Source: Hominimerdicola alba (lineage in GTDB: Bacteria > Bacillota > Clostridia > Oscillospirales > Ruminococcaceae). Taken from it: a stretch of 64,000 nt of DNA. The translations under genes were made by a program, and so were the position numbers. The notes beneath the pieces are model-generated. The model searched no databases and was not told the DNA's origin. It saw only the letters and a program-made list of their open reading frames with translations. The DNA is taken from NCBI RefSeq assembly GCF_900112155.1, contig NZ_FOKQ01000015.1:1-64000 (forward strand). The letters run 5' to 3'. How positions within the stretch are numbered: the stretch's first letter is position 1; each line of letters begins with the position of its first letter. This document shows positions 17,555-25,445 of this stretch, one piece after another.

Positions 17555-17583
17555 TTGACAAAATCGCAAAAACGTGGTATAGT
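17555..17583 (+). promoter_or_regulatory. promoter of the ACT-hom operon
   Basis: TTGACA (17555-17560), 17 bp, TATAGT (17578-17583) with extended TGG; 45 bases before the GTG start. Confidence 0.8.
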
Positions 17584-17627
17584 TGTATTTGTTGCGAATA
17601 CACTTGTTTGTCGGAGGTGAACTTTCC

Positions 17628-18074
17628 GTGGCTGATAACGAGTCGGGTCTGGTCATAGTAAGTGCAGATGTACTGCCAGATATCGTGCTGAAAGTGCTTG
17701 CCGCAAAACGTATGCGGGCAAGGGGCGAGGTATCCACCTCGACTGAGGCTTGCAGGGCAGTGGGCATATCAAGGAGCGCTTACTACAAATACAAGGACTC
17801 TGTTTTTAATTATGAGGAACGTCTCACCAACAACATCGTTTCCGTCTACTGCACACTGCGTGACGAAAAGGGCGTGCTTTCCTCAATAATATCGAAGCTT
17901 TACGAGCTGGGGACTAATATACTGACCATAAACCAGAATATCCCCGTGGATTCCGTGGCTACGGTAACGTTCTCGGTAAGATTCGACAGGGATGCGCTGA
18001 ACACCCAGAAACTCACAGAGGAGCTTTCCAAGGTATCGGGTGTTGTGGAAGCGAAGATAATCTCGGGCGAGTGA
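17628..18074 (+). CDS. ACT domain-containing protein (UPF0735/PheB-like)
   Basis: GTG start at 17628 with GGAGG 10 bases upstream; codons further up overlap the promoter. The 148-residue protein has an N-terminal helical region containing a helix-turn-helix-like segment (TEACRAVGISRSAYYKYKDSVF). It is followed by an ACT domain (residues about 70-145, VSVYCTLRDEKGVLSSIISKLYELGTNILTINQ), a small-molecule, usually amino-acid, binding fold. Members sit next to homoserine dehydrogenase or threonine pathway genes in Firmicutes and are presumed regulators. That fits here, with hom 53 bases downstream. Confidence 0.9.
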   Translation: MADNESGLVIVSADVLPDIVLKVLAAKRMRARGEVSTSTEACRAVGISRSAYYKYKDSVFNYEERLTNNIVSVYCTLRDEKGVLSSIISKLYELGTNILTINQNIPVDSVATVTFSVRFDRDALNTQKLTEELSKVSGVVEAKIISGE

Positions 18075-18127
18075 GTTCGGTCTGAAAAGGCATAAAATTT
18101 TAAAAATAATTTGGGAAGAGGATTATT

Positions 18128-19372
18128 ATGAGTAAAAATGTAGCGGTGATAGGATACGGTGTAGTAGGCTCAGGTACTGTCGAGCTGTTTATGAAGAACA
18201 GGGAAGCCATCAGCAAGAAGATCGGCAGAGACTGCGATATCAAGTATGTTCTAGATCTCAGGGATTTCCCCGAATCTCCTTTTGCCGATATGATAATTCA
18301 CGATTTTGACACCATACTCAATGATGATGAGATAGAGGTAGTTGCCGAAGTTGTAGGCGGCACTACATTTGCATACGAGTACACCAAGAAGCTGCTTGCA
18401 AAGGGCAAGAGCGTGGTAACTTCCAACAAGGCACTTGTTGCGGCTTACGGCGCTGAGCTTCTGCAGCTTGCACAGGATAACGGCTGCAGCTATTTGTTTG
18501 AAGCAAGTGTAGGCGGCGGCATACCGATAATCAGACCCCTGAACAAGTGTCTGGCCGGTAACGATATCCAGCAGGTATCGGGTATCCTCAACGGTACTAC
18601 AAACTTTATACTGACCAAGATGATAAAGGATCAGATGAGCTTTGACGATGCCCTGAAGCTGGCTCAGCAGCTGGGCTATGCCGAGGCTGACCCCACTGCC
18701 GATGTTGAGGGCGAGGACGCTTGCAGAAAGATCTGCATACTGGGTTCACTGGTATACGGCAAGCATATCTATCCCGAGATGGTACATAAGTCCGGTATCA
18801 CAAGGATCACTCTGGACGATGTTGAGTACGCTGACAATGCAGGCTATGTTATCAAGCTGATAGCTTCCGTAAAGAGACTTGAAGACGGCAGTCTCAGCGC
18901 TATCGTTTGCCCCAGACTCGTTCCCAAGAGCAATATGCTGGCAAGCGTTGACGATGTATACAACGCAGTAAGCGTTACAGGCGACGGCGTTGGCGATGTA
19001 CTGTTCTACGGTCAGGGCGCAGGCAAACTGCCTACCGCTTCCGCAGTTGTAGGCGATATCATCGACTGCCTGAGACACCACGGCAGAGCTCTCGGCATCC
19101 ACTGGGAGGAATCCAGAAAGGACGAGAAGTTCGTTGTTCGCTACAAGGACACCAACTGCTCCATGTATGTTCGTCTTAAGGGCGACGATGTTCAGACTCT
19201 CAAGCCTTCCATCTCTGAGATGTTCGGCAAGCTGATGTACATTGAGCGTGCAAACCGTCCTGATGATGAACTTGCATTCATCACACCCAACATGGTTGAA
19301 AGCGATATCGATGCTAACCTGACTATACTTTCTCACTCTGCTGAGATAGCAAGCAAGATAAGAATGTTCTGA
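18128..19372 (+). CDS. hom: homoserine dehydrogenase
   Basis: The 414-residue enzyme reduces aspartate semialdehyde to homoserine, the branch step for threonine and methionine synthesis. Seen are the N-terminal dinucleotide fold (VAVIGYGVVGSGTVELFMKN), VVGGTTFAYEYTKKLLAKGKSVVTSNKALVA, the catalytic-domain signature (GGGIPIIRPLNKCLAGNDIQQVSGILNGTTNFILTKM) and a C-terminal ACT domain (about residues 330-410), allowing feedback control. GGAAGAGG precedes the ATG. It is probably cotranscribed with the ACT-domain protein. Confidence 0.96.
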   Translation: MSKNVAVIGYGVVGSGTVELFMKNREAISKKIGRDCDIKYVLDLRDFPESPFADMIIHDFDTILNDDEIEVVAEVVGGTTFAYEYTKKLLAKGKSVVTSNKALVAAYGAELLQLAQDNGCSYLFEASVGGGIPIIRPLNKCLAGNDIQQVSGILNGTTNFILTKMIKDQMSFDDALKLAQQLGYAEADPTADVEGEDACRKICILGSLVYGKHIYPEMVHKSGITRITLDDVEYADNAGYVIKLIASVKRLEDGSLSAIVCPRLVPKSNMLASVDDVYNAVSVTGDGVGDVLFYGQGAGKLPTASAVVGDIIDCLRHHGRALGIHWEESRKDEKFVVRYKDTNCSMYVRLKGDDVQTLKPSISEMFGKLMYIERANRPDDELAFITPNMVESDIDANLTILSHSAEIASKIRMF

Positions 19373-19414
19373 TAAAGCAGTATCACAACATTTTTGAACG
19401 GATATAACAGGCTG

Positions 19415-19450
19415 TTCTCCTCCTCTGCCGCAGGCGTGGGAGGAGAATTT
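19415..19450 (+). terminator. terminator of hom
   Basis: Nine-bp stem TTCTCCTCC/GGAGGAGAA (19415-19423 with 19439-19447), then TTTTGC. It lies 42 bases after the hom stop. Confidence 0.7.
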
Positions 19451-19458
19451 TGCATAAT

Positions 19459-19496
19459 AAAAGCCGTGAAACGATCATTCGCTTCACGGCTTTTGC
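19459..19496. terminator. bidirectional terminator between hom and the DUF3592 gene
   Basis: Perfect 10-bp stem AAGCCGTGAA/TTCACGGCTT (19461-19470 with 19483-19492) flanked by TTTT on both strands. Confidence 0.75.
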
Positions 19497-19975
19497 TATT
19501 TTTGGTCCTGCGCGATTTTTTTGCACGCCCGCATTATAAGCAGTCCCGATAAAATCATCAGCCCGCCGAACACTATCAGCCCGATTCCGCCCGATATCCT
19601 GTTAGCTGATGTACCCTCCACATAGTATCGGCTGTGATCATTGGGGTCATAGAACACCTTGACTTCCTGATCCTCTTTGTAGCCACCCTGTTTGAGAACT
19701 ATCTCTTTCTCGGGGAATATGCTGTCGTACACTTCTATGTATGTTGTAATTTTCCTGTTCTTTCGTCTGCCTGTTACCTCTACCTTGACGACCTCGCCCT
19801 CGGCATATGCGGTGCAGTTTTTTTTGAGATCGTGATCCTCAACGAGCAGCCCCACACCGCCTGCTATAAAAGCCCCGATCACAAGTATGATACAAATAAC
19901 TGTCAGAACTGTTTTGTCCGAAGACTCTTTTTCGGATTTTTGGTTTCTGTTTTTCTTGTTTTTTCTGCTTGCCAA
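19496..19975 (-). CDS. DUF3592-like membrane protein
   Basis: TTG at 19975 has GAGG 8 bases upstream; the GTG at 19984 overlaps that site. The roughly 159-residue protein has a Lys-rich N-terminus, a membrane helix (residues about 25-48), an extracytoplasmic beta domain (EGEVVKVEVTGRRKNRKITTY... KVFYDPNDHSRYYVEG) and a second helix near the end. The FYDPxDxSxYYV motif and helix-domain-helix layout are those of DUF3592. Function unknown. A second DUF3592 protein lies at 51429. The gene is monocistronic and divergent from trmN6. Confidence 0.8.
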   Translation of the reverse strand: MASRKNKKNRNQKSEKESSDKTVLTVICIILVIGAFIAGGVGLLVEDHDLKKNCTAYAEGEVVKVEVTGRRKNRKITTYIEVYDSIFPEKEIVLKQGGYKEDQEVKVFYDPNDHSRYYVEGTSANRISGGIGLIVFGGLMILSGLLIMRACKKIAQDQK

Positions 19976-20004
19976 TGCTGTCACCTCACAAATAAGCTTG
20001 GTAT

Positions 20005-20033
20005 ATTATACCACCCAAAACGCTGCAAGTCAA
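20005..20033 (-). promoter_or_regulatory. promoter of the DUF3592 gene
   Basis: Minus strand TTGACT (20033-20028), 17 bp, TATAAT (20010-20005) with extended TGG. It is back to back with the trmN6 promoter, leaving only six bases between the two -35 boxes. Confidence 0.75.
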
Positions 20034-20039
20034 GCGTAT

Positions 20040-20068
20040 TTGACAGCGCTGCAAAATCATGGTATAAT
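20040..20068 (+). promoter_or_regulatory. promoter of the trmN6-like gene
   Basis: TTGACA (20040-20045), 17 bp, TATAAT (20063-20068) with extended TGG: a near-perfect sigma-A promoter 31 bases before the ATG. Confidence 0.85.
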
Positions 20069-20098
20069 CAAGCAGATAACATTTGAGAGGAAGATTCC

Positions 20099-20821
20099 AT
20101 GGAATACACCGACTTTACATTTGAATCCCTGGGGGACGGGATAGAGATATGCATATCAGATGAGCACCGTTTCGGTACGGATGCTTTTCTGCTGGCGGAT
20201 TTCGCTCATGCAAGACACAAGGATGTCTGCGCCGATTTCTGCACAGGCAGCGGGATAATCGCGCTTCTGCTGCACAAGAATTACAAGCCGAAGCTGACCT
20301 ACGCTCTGGAGATCCAGGAAAAAGCCCACGAACAGCTGAAAGTTTCGCTGAAAAAGTCGGAGATAGATGATATAGTCCCTGTGCTGGGCGACCTTAAAGA
20401 CTGGCGCGCGGACAAGCCCATCGACCTTATAACCTGCAATCCGCCTTACAAGATAAACAACACGGGCGAAAAGAATGGCAGCGAAGCGGTGTCCATCGCA
20501 AGGCACGAGATGCTCTGCACCGTTGAGGACGTTTGCAGGGCGGCTAAGAAGAATCTTCGCTATGGCGGCAGGCTATGTATCTGCAACCGCCCCGAAAGGC
20601 TCTGCGATATAATGACAGCCATGCGCTCAAACGGCATTGAGCCCAAGCGTCTGCGGACGGTTCACAAAAATCCAAACTGCGCACCGTGGCTGATACTCGT
20701 TGAGGGACGCATGGGCGGAAACAACTTTATCCAGATAGAAAAACCCCTCTATGTGCGCTCCGCAGACGGCGGACTATCACCCGAGATGAACAGGATATAT
20801 CATCTTGACGATACCAACTGA
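20099..20821 (+). CDS. trmN6: tRNA1(Val) adenine-N6 methyltransferase-like protein
   Basis: The 240-residue class I SAM-dependent methyltransferase has an SAM-binding glycine motif (DFCTGSGIIALLL) and the catalytic NPPY of N6-adenine methyltransferases (DLITCNPPYKI), followed by a TrmN6/YfiC-type C-terminus with GGRLCICNRPERLCDIM. E. coli YfiC modifies A37 of tRNA-Val; Gram-positive homologues are common and assumed to be tRNA enzymes. GAGAGGAAG precedes the ATG. Monocistronic. Confidence 0.87.
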   Translation: MEYTDFTFESLGDGIEICISDEHRFGTDAFLLADFAHARHKDVCADFCTGSGIIALLLHKNYKPKLTYALEIQEKAHEQLKVSLKKSEIDDIVPVLGDLKDWRADKPIDLITCNPPYKINNTGEKNGSEAVSIARHEMLCTVEDVCRAAKKNLRYGGRLCICNRPERLCDIMTAMRSNGIEPKRLRTVHKNPNCAPWLILVEGRMGGNNFIQIEKPLYVRSADGGLSPEMNRIYHLDDTN

Positions 20822-20830
20822 TATAAAACG

Positions 20831-20870
20831 AAAAGGCACTTCTGTCAACGTTGACAGAAGTGCCTGAATT
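20831..20870. terminator. bidirectional terminator, repeated hairpin copy 1
   Basis: A perfect 30-bp palindrome (20835-20864) whose arm begins GGCACTTCTGTC, between the converging trmN6 and adhE genes, with A/T-rich tails on both sides. The same arm sequence is used again at 25377-25410. Confidence 0.85.
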
Positions 20871-20897
20871 ATTTATTCTGTTTTACAGCGCCTGAGA

Positions 20898-23534
20898 TCA
20901 GCCCTTGTACTCAGTGCCGTAGTAGCAAGCCTTGTAGATCTCCTTCAGCTCTTCGATGAGAGGATATCTGGGGTTAGCGCCTGTGCACTGATCATCGAAT
21001 GCGTCCTCGGACATCTGATCCAGTGTTGCAAGGAAGTCTTCCTCGCTGATACCGTACTCAGCGATAGTCTTCTTGCAGCCTACGCGCTCTTTCAGCTCTT
21101 CTACCTTATCGCAGAGCATCTTGAAGCAAGCCTTGTCGTCCTTGCCGAACAGACCCAGCGAACGAGCTACCTCTGCGTACTTTTCAAGTGCATGAGGATA
21201 CTCATACTGCGAGAATGTACCCATCTTGGTGGGAACAGGGTTAGCATTGAACTTCATGACATTAGTTATTACCAGAGCGCAGCAGATGCCGTGAGGCAGG
21301 TGGTGATATGCACCCAGCTTGTGCGCGAGGGAGTGACCTATACCCAGGAAAGCATTTGCGAATGCCATACCTGCCATAGTTGCAGCGTGAGCCATCTTCT
21401 CTCTTGCCTTGTATGCTGTCTGTCCGTTGTCAACGCACTCGGGCAGATATTCAAATGTTGTCTTCAGGGACTGCAGTGCGATACCGTCAGTGAAATCGGT
21501 AGCCATTATGGAAGCCAGAGCCTCAAGGTCGTGTACCATGCAGTCAAGACCGGAAGCAGCAGTCAGACCCTTAGGTGCGCTCATCATCAGGTCGGTATCA
21601 ACGATTGCCATGTTAGGCAGCAGAGCGTAGTCTGCCAGAGGATACTTGTGGCCTGTCTTTTCATCGGTGATTACTGCGAAAGGAGTTACCTCGGAACCTG
21701 TACCGGAAGAAGTAGGTATACAAATGAAGTAAGCCTTTTCGCCCATCTTCGGGAATGTATATACCCTCTTGCGGATATCTATGAAACGCATAGCCATGTC
21801 CATGAAGTCAGCCTCGGGGTGCTCGTAAAGTACCCACATTATCTTTGCAGCGTCCATAGCGGAACCGCCGCCGATAGCGATGATGGTATCAGGCTCGAAA
21901 GCACGAATAGCCTTTACGCCTTCCAGTGCGCAGCCCAGTGAAGGATCGGGAGCAACATCGAAGAATACGTTGTGTGCTATGCCCATCTGATCCAGCTTAT
22001 CGGTGATAGGCTTGGTGTAGCCGTTCTTGTACAGGAACTGGTCTGTAACGATGAAAGCCTTCTTCTTGCCCATTACGTTCTTCAGTTCATCAAGGGCAAC
22101 AGGCAGACAGCCCTTCTTGAAGTATACCTTTTCGGGCGCTCTGAACCACAGCATATTCTCTCTCCTCTCCACAACTGTCTTAACGTTAAGCAGGTGCTTT
22201 ACACCAACGTTCTCGCTGACGGAGTTTCCGCCCCATGAGCCGCAGCCCAGTGTCAGCGAAGGTGCAAAATTGAAGTTGTAGAGGTCGCCGATTCCGCCCA
22301 GAGAGGAAGGTGTATTCACGATAAGACGGCTTGTTTTCAGTCTTTCAGCGAATTTCAGCAGCTTCTCGCGCTCGTTTACATTATCTATCCACAGTACCGA
22401 AGTATGACCAAGTCCGCCGTTGTTTTCAAGCAGGGTCTCAGCCTTGTTCAGTGCATCGTCGAAATCATCAGCCTTGTACATACCAAGAACAGTGGTCAGC
22501 TTCTCGTGACCGAAAGCCTCTTCACGATCGGTGCTGGTAGCTTCACCTATCAGTACCTTAACGTCATCAGGCACTTCAAAACCGCAGAGCTTTGCGATAT
22601 TAACAGGTCTCTGACCAACTATCTTCGCATTAAGGCTGCCGTTGATGATCATGGTATTTCTTACCTTGTCAGCTTCCTCATTATTCAGGAAATAGCATCC
22701 GCGAGCTTTCAGCTCAGCCTTAACTTCCTTGTAGATTTTCTTGTCAACGATAAGGGTCTGCTCAGTAGCGCATATCATACCGTTATCGAAGGTCTTGGAG
22801 TGTATTATGGAGCTTACTGCCACCTTGATATCAGCAGAAGCATCGATTATAGCGGAAGCATTGCCCGCGCCGACACCCAGTGCAGGTGTACCAGAAGAAT
22901 AAGCGCTCTTTACCATTCCGGGGCCGCCTGTTGCAAGTATAAGGTCGGAATCTCTCATTATCTGGTTTGTCATATCCAGTGAAGGTACATCTATCCAGCC
23001 GATGATGTTCTCAGGTGCGCCCGCAGCAACAGCAGCTTCGAGAACTATCTTTGCAGCTGCGATGGTGCAGTTCTTTGCACGAGGATGAGGACTGATGATG
23101 ATACCGTTTCTGGTCTTCAGCGAGATAAGTGTTTTGAATATTGCAGTAGATGTGGGGTTAGTGGTAGGTATTACCGCTGCGATAAGACCGATAGGTTCAT
23201 ACAGCTTTGTTGTGCCGTAAGCTTCGTTAGTCTCAAAAACACCGCAGGTCTGTACATTCTTGTAAGCATTGTAGATGTGCTCGGACGCATAGTTGTTCTT
23301 GATGACCTTATCTTCAACTATGCCCATGCCTGTTTCTTCAACAGCCATTTTAGCGAGAGGCAGACGTGCCTTGTTGGCAGCCAGTGCAGCAGCCTTGAAT
23401 ATCTTGTCGACCTGTTCCTGGGTATAGGTCGCAAATTTAGCCTGCGCAGCTCTGACTTCCTTTATCTTGGCAGATAGTGCTTCTACGCTGTCCACGAAAA
23501 TAGGTTCGTTCTTTTTAGCAGTAGTTTTAGCCAT
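20898..23534 (-). CDS. adhE: bifunctional acetaldehyde-CoA / alcohol dehydrogenase
   Basis: The 878-residue enzyme reduces acetyl-CoA to acetaldehyde and then ethanol, regenerating NAD+ in fermentation. The N-terminal aldehyde dehydrogenase half has the catalytic cysteine region (SKTFDNGMICATEQTLIVD). The C-terminal half is an iron-dependent alcohol dehydrogenase (IAIGGGSAMDAAKIMWVLYEH; metal-binding histidines in GIGHSLAHKLGAYHHLPHG). It probably forms spirosomes as other AdhE proteins do. The ATG at 23534 follows GGAGG by 6 bases; a TTG at 23549 is rejected. It is a monocistronic gene with a strong promoter, consistent with high expression. Confidence 0.98.
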   Translation of the reverse strand: MAKTTAKKNEPIFVDSVEALSAKIKEVRAAQAKFATYTQEQVDKIFKAAALAANKARLPLAKMAVEETGMGIVEDKVIKNNYASEHIYNAYKNVQTCGVFETNEAYGTTKLYEPIGLIAAVIPTTNPTSTAIFKTLISLKTRNGIIISPHPRAKNCTIAAAKIVLEAAVAAGAPENIIGWIDVPSLDMTNQIMRDSDLILATGGPGMVKSAYSSGTPALGVGAGNASAIIDASADIKVAVSSIIHSKTFDNGMICATEQTLIVDKKIYKEVKAELKARGCYFLNNEEADKVRNTMIINGSLNAKIVGQRPVNIAKLCGFEVPDDVKVLIGEATSTDREEAFGHEKLTTVLGMYKADDFDDALNKAETLLENNGGLGHTSVLWIDNVNEREKLLKFAERLKTSRLIVNTPSSLGGIGDLYNFNFAPSLTLGCGSWGGNSVSENVGVKHLLNVKTVVERRENMLWFRAPEKVYFKKGCLPVALDELKNVMGKKKAFIVTDQFLYKNGYTKPITDKLDQMGIAHNVFFDVAPDPSLGCALEGVKAIRAFEPDTIIAIGGGSAMDAAKIMWVLYEHPEADFMDMAMRFIDIRKRVYTFPKMGEKAYFICIPTSSGTGSEVTPFAVITDEKTGHKYPLADYALLPNMAIVDTDLMMSAPKGLTAASGLDCMVHDLEALASIMATDFTDGIALQSLKTTFEYLPECVDNGQTAYKAREKMAHAATMAGMAFANAFLGIGHSLAHKLGAYHHLPHGICCALVITNVMKFNANPVPTKMGTFSQYEYPHALEKYAEVARSLGLFGKDDKACFKMLCDKVEELKERVGCKKTIAEYGISEEDFLATLDQMSEDAFDDQCTGANPRYPLIEELKEIYKACYYGTEYKG

Positions 23535-23587
23535 TATAGTATCCTCCAAACATTATCAGGTTGAATCTTCATACCAAAACGATTAAT

Positions 23588-23609
23588 ATCGGGTCATTCC
23601 GACCCCGAT
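23588..23609 (-). promoter_or_regulatory. 5' hairpin in the adhE leader
   Basis: On the minus strand ATCGGGGTC pairs with GACCCGAT (one bulged G), loop GGAAT. It begins about 13 bases after the expected transcription start. It may stabilise the mRNA 5' end or serve as a regulator site. Confidence 0.45.
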
Positions 23610-23628
23610 CTCCTTTTATCATAATCCT

Positions 23629-23657
23629 ATTATACCAGTTTGTTATTTTTTTGTCAA
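23629..23657 (-). promoter_or_regulatory. promoter of adhE
   Basis: Minus strand TTGACA (23657-23652), 17 bp, TATAAT (23634-23629) with extended TGG: consensus in both boxes. Confidence 0.88.
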
Positions 23658-23923
23658 TCACATATTTCACTATCTTTTTTAAACTTTTTTTTAACGTTCT
23701 GCAATTCGCATAACCCTATTTTGCAGGGTTTCCGCCAATGCACTATTATTCCGACTTTTTGTGATATATACAGACCCTTTAATCATGATACGTCCCCGAT
23801 ATATTATTCCCGGACTTCTCTGCTTTATGACTGTGTCATCCCGCAGGAATGAGCAATTTCGGTATATCCATAGCTTCTGTCCCATCGGCTCTTGTTTGAA
23901 TTTCACAAATTTTTAAAAATTTA
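23658..23923. other. gene-free spacer between adhE and the capA-like gene
   Basis: An A/T-rich stretch with no credible coding frame. A small hairpin AACCCTATTTTGCAGGGTT lies at about 23711-23729. The short open frame on the minus strand here has no ribosome binding site or recognisable product. Confidence 0.4.
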
Positions 23924-23952
23924 GTGACAAATGGGAAAATTAGTGTTATAAT
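23924..23952 (+). promoter_or_regulatory. promoter of the capA-like gene
   Basis: GTGACA (23924-23929), 17 bp, TATAAT (23947-23952), 36 bases before the ATG. Confidence 0.65.
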
Positions 23953-23987
23953 AGTAGCCGAAATCGAAATTTAAGGAGTATCATTAT

Positions 23988-25295
23988 ATGAAAATAAAGA
24001 CACTTCCGATCATTCTTGCCACCGTTATGCTTACAGCTTCCTGCGGCAAGCAGATGGATCCAAACAAGAAACCCGAGGCTGATACAGCTAATGACTCTGC
24101 TGTAAGCACCGATGCACAGGAGACCGACAAGACCACCAAGGAAACCTCGGGAGATAAAGTCCCCGCAGATGAGGACCCGGTCGCTGTAAGCCCACCCGAG
24201 GAAGACCCCTCCGATGAGAACAAGACGGGCAAAGCCGTTGTTCACCTTGCCTGCGCAGGGGATAATCTTATCCACGATAATATCTATGTCGAGGCACAGA
24301 AGGAGGACGGCAGCTACGATTTTTCAAAGTGCTACGCTCCCTGCAAAAAGCTGATAGAGGGTACGGATATCGCCATACTCAATCAGGAGACCCTTGTAAA
24401 CGATGCTTTTGAGCCTTCCACTTTCCCAATGTTCTCCACTCCAACCGAAGTCGGTGATGCTGTGGTAGATTTCGGGTTCAATGTCATTTCAATGTCCAAC
24501 AATCATGTGCTGGATAAGTTCTCCGAGGGGCTGATATCATCTCTTGATTACTGGGACAGCAAGGGCGTCGTACATTACGGCGCTTACCGCGACGAAGATG
24601 ATTCGGAAAACATCAGGACTATGGAAGTCAACGGCATAAAATTCGCTTTTCTGGGCTACATGGAACACACCAACGGCATATTCCTCGGTGACGGCGACCC
24701 CGGAAAGGTGGTATACCTCAGCGATGAGGAGACCGTCAAGCGCCAGATAATGGAAGCGGATAACATGGCTGATGTTGTAGTGGTATCCTGTCACTACGGC
24801 ACCGAAGTCCTCAACGACCTGAATGATATGCAGCTTGAACTCACACCAAAGCTGGTCGAATGGGGTGCCGACCTTATCATAGGCACTCAGGCACACGCTC
24901 TTTCAACCTGCACCTATCTCGATAAACCCGACGGTGGTCAGGCTTTCTGCTACTACGGTCTGGGCAATTTCTTCTCCACCATGTTCGATGGCGACAACCC
25001 CGACGGTCAGTTCGGCAGGTCGATAATCGGAATATTCGGCAAGCTGGACGTAGTTAAAGACTACGACAACGGCGGCGCCATATCTTTTGAGAATGTTAAG
25101 GCTATCCCCGTGATATCCCATTACGAGGGTTACAGCTGGGATTCCATGTGGTACAACTGTGCTGTGTACCCCTACGGCGATTACACAGATGATATGCTTT
25201 CACGCCACATGATGTATCAGCGCGCAGGCGTAAACAGGAACGTCCTGCAGAACTACATCAACTATATCCCCGAAGAATTTCTTGCATACGAATAA
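23988..25295 (+). CDS. CapA/PgsA-family lipoprotein (metallophosphatase-like)
   Basis: The 435-residue product has a lipoprotein signal (MKIKTLPIILATVMLTASC), a low-complexity acidic/Thr linker (residues 25-80), and a CapA-type domain. The domain has an LACAGDNLIHDN start, AILNQETLVND, NVISMSNNHVLDKFSEGLISSLDYW, VVVSCHYGTEV and IIGTQAHALSTCTYL. These match the poly-gamma-glutamate synthesis protein CapA, a calcineurin-like metal-dependent fold whose exact activity is debated. No capB or capC is present here, so it is an orphan, perhaps acting on surface polymer. AAGGAG precedes the ATG. It resembles the DHHW protein in its signal-plus-linker design. Confidence 0.88.
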   Translation: MKIKTLPIILATVMLTASCGKQMDPNKKPEADTANDSAVSTDAQETDKTTKETSGDKVPADEDPVAVSPPEEDPSDENKTGKAVVHLACAGDNLIHDNIYVEAQKEDGSYDFSKCYAPCKKLIEGTDIAILNQETLVNDAFEPSTFPMFSTPTEVGDAVVDFGFNVISMSNNHVLDKFSEGLISSLDYWDSKGVVHYGAYRDEDDSENIRTMEVNGIKFAFLGYMEHTNGIFLGDGDPGKVVYLSDEETVKRQIMEADNMADVVVVSCHYGTEVLNDLNDMQLELTPKLVEWGADLIIGTQAHALSTCTYLDKPDGGQAFCYYGLGNFFSTMFDGDNPDGQFGRSIIGIFGKLDVVKDYDNGGAISFENVKAIPVISHYEGYSWDSMWYNCAVYPYGDYTDDMLSRHMMYQRAGVNRNVLQNYINYIPEEFLAYE

Positions 25296-25305
25296 GTGAT
25301 ACAGT

Positions 25306-25345
25306 GAACAGCGAAGTCCCCGACTAACCGCTGTTCGCTTTTTTT
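25306..25345 (+). terminator. terminator of the capA-like gene
   Basis: Perfect 8-bp stem GAACAGCG/CGCTGTTC (25306-25313 with 25329-25336) followed by a T8-type run. Confidence 0.85.
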
Positions 25346-25372
25346 AACAAGGACTGTTATCCTCATTTAAGC

Positions 25373-25412
25373 GCAAAGGCACTTCTGTCAATATCCCGAC
25401 AGAAGTGCCTTA
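25373..25412. terminator. terminator of the DUF5696 operon, repeated hairpin copy 2
   Basis: Perfect 13-bp stem (25377-25389 with 25398-25410) whose arm contains GGCACTTCTGTC, identical to the arm of the terminator at 20835. It lies just after the last gene of the minus-strand operon. Confidence 0.8.
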
Positions 25413-25445
25413 TTCTTGCTGCGTATTACCTCCGCAATACCGATA

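Noticed and set aside
23630-23660. Rex operator in the adhE promoter
   Set aside because: The sequence around the -35 (TTGACA followed by an A run) lacks the TTGTTAA-n4-TTAACAA dyad.
23691-23906. short minus-strand open frame between adhE and the capA-like gene
   Set aside because: No Shine-Dalgarno, no family likeness and composition like the surrounding spacer.
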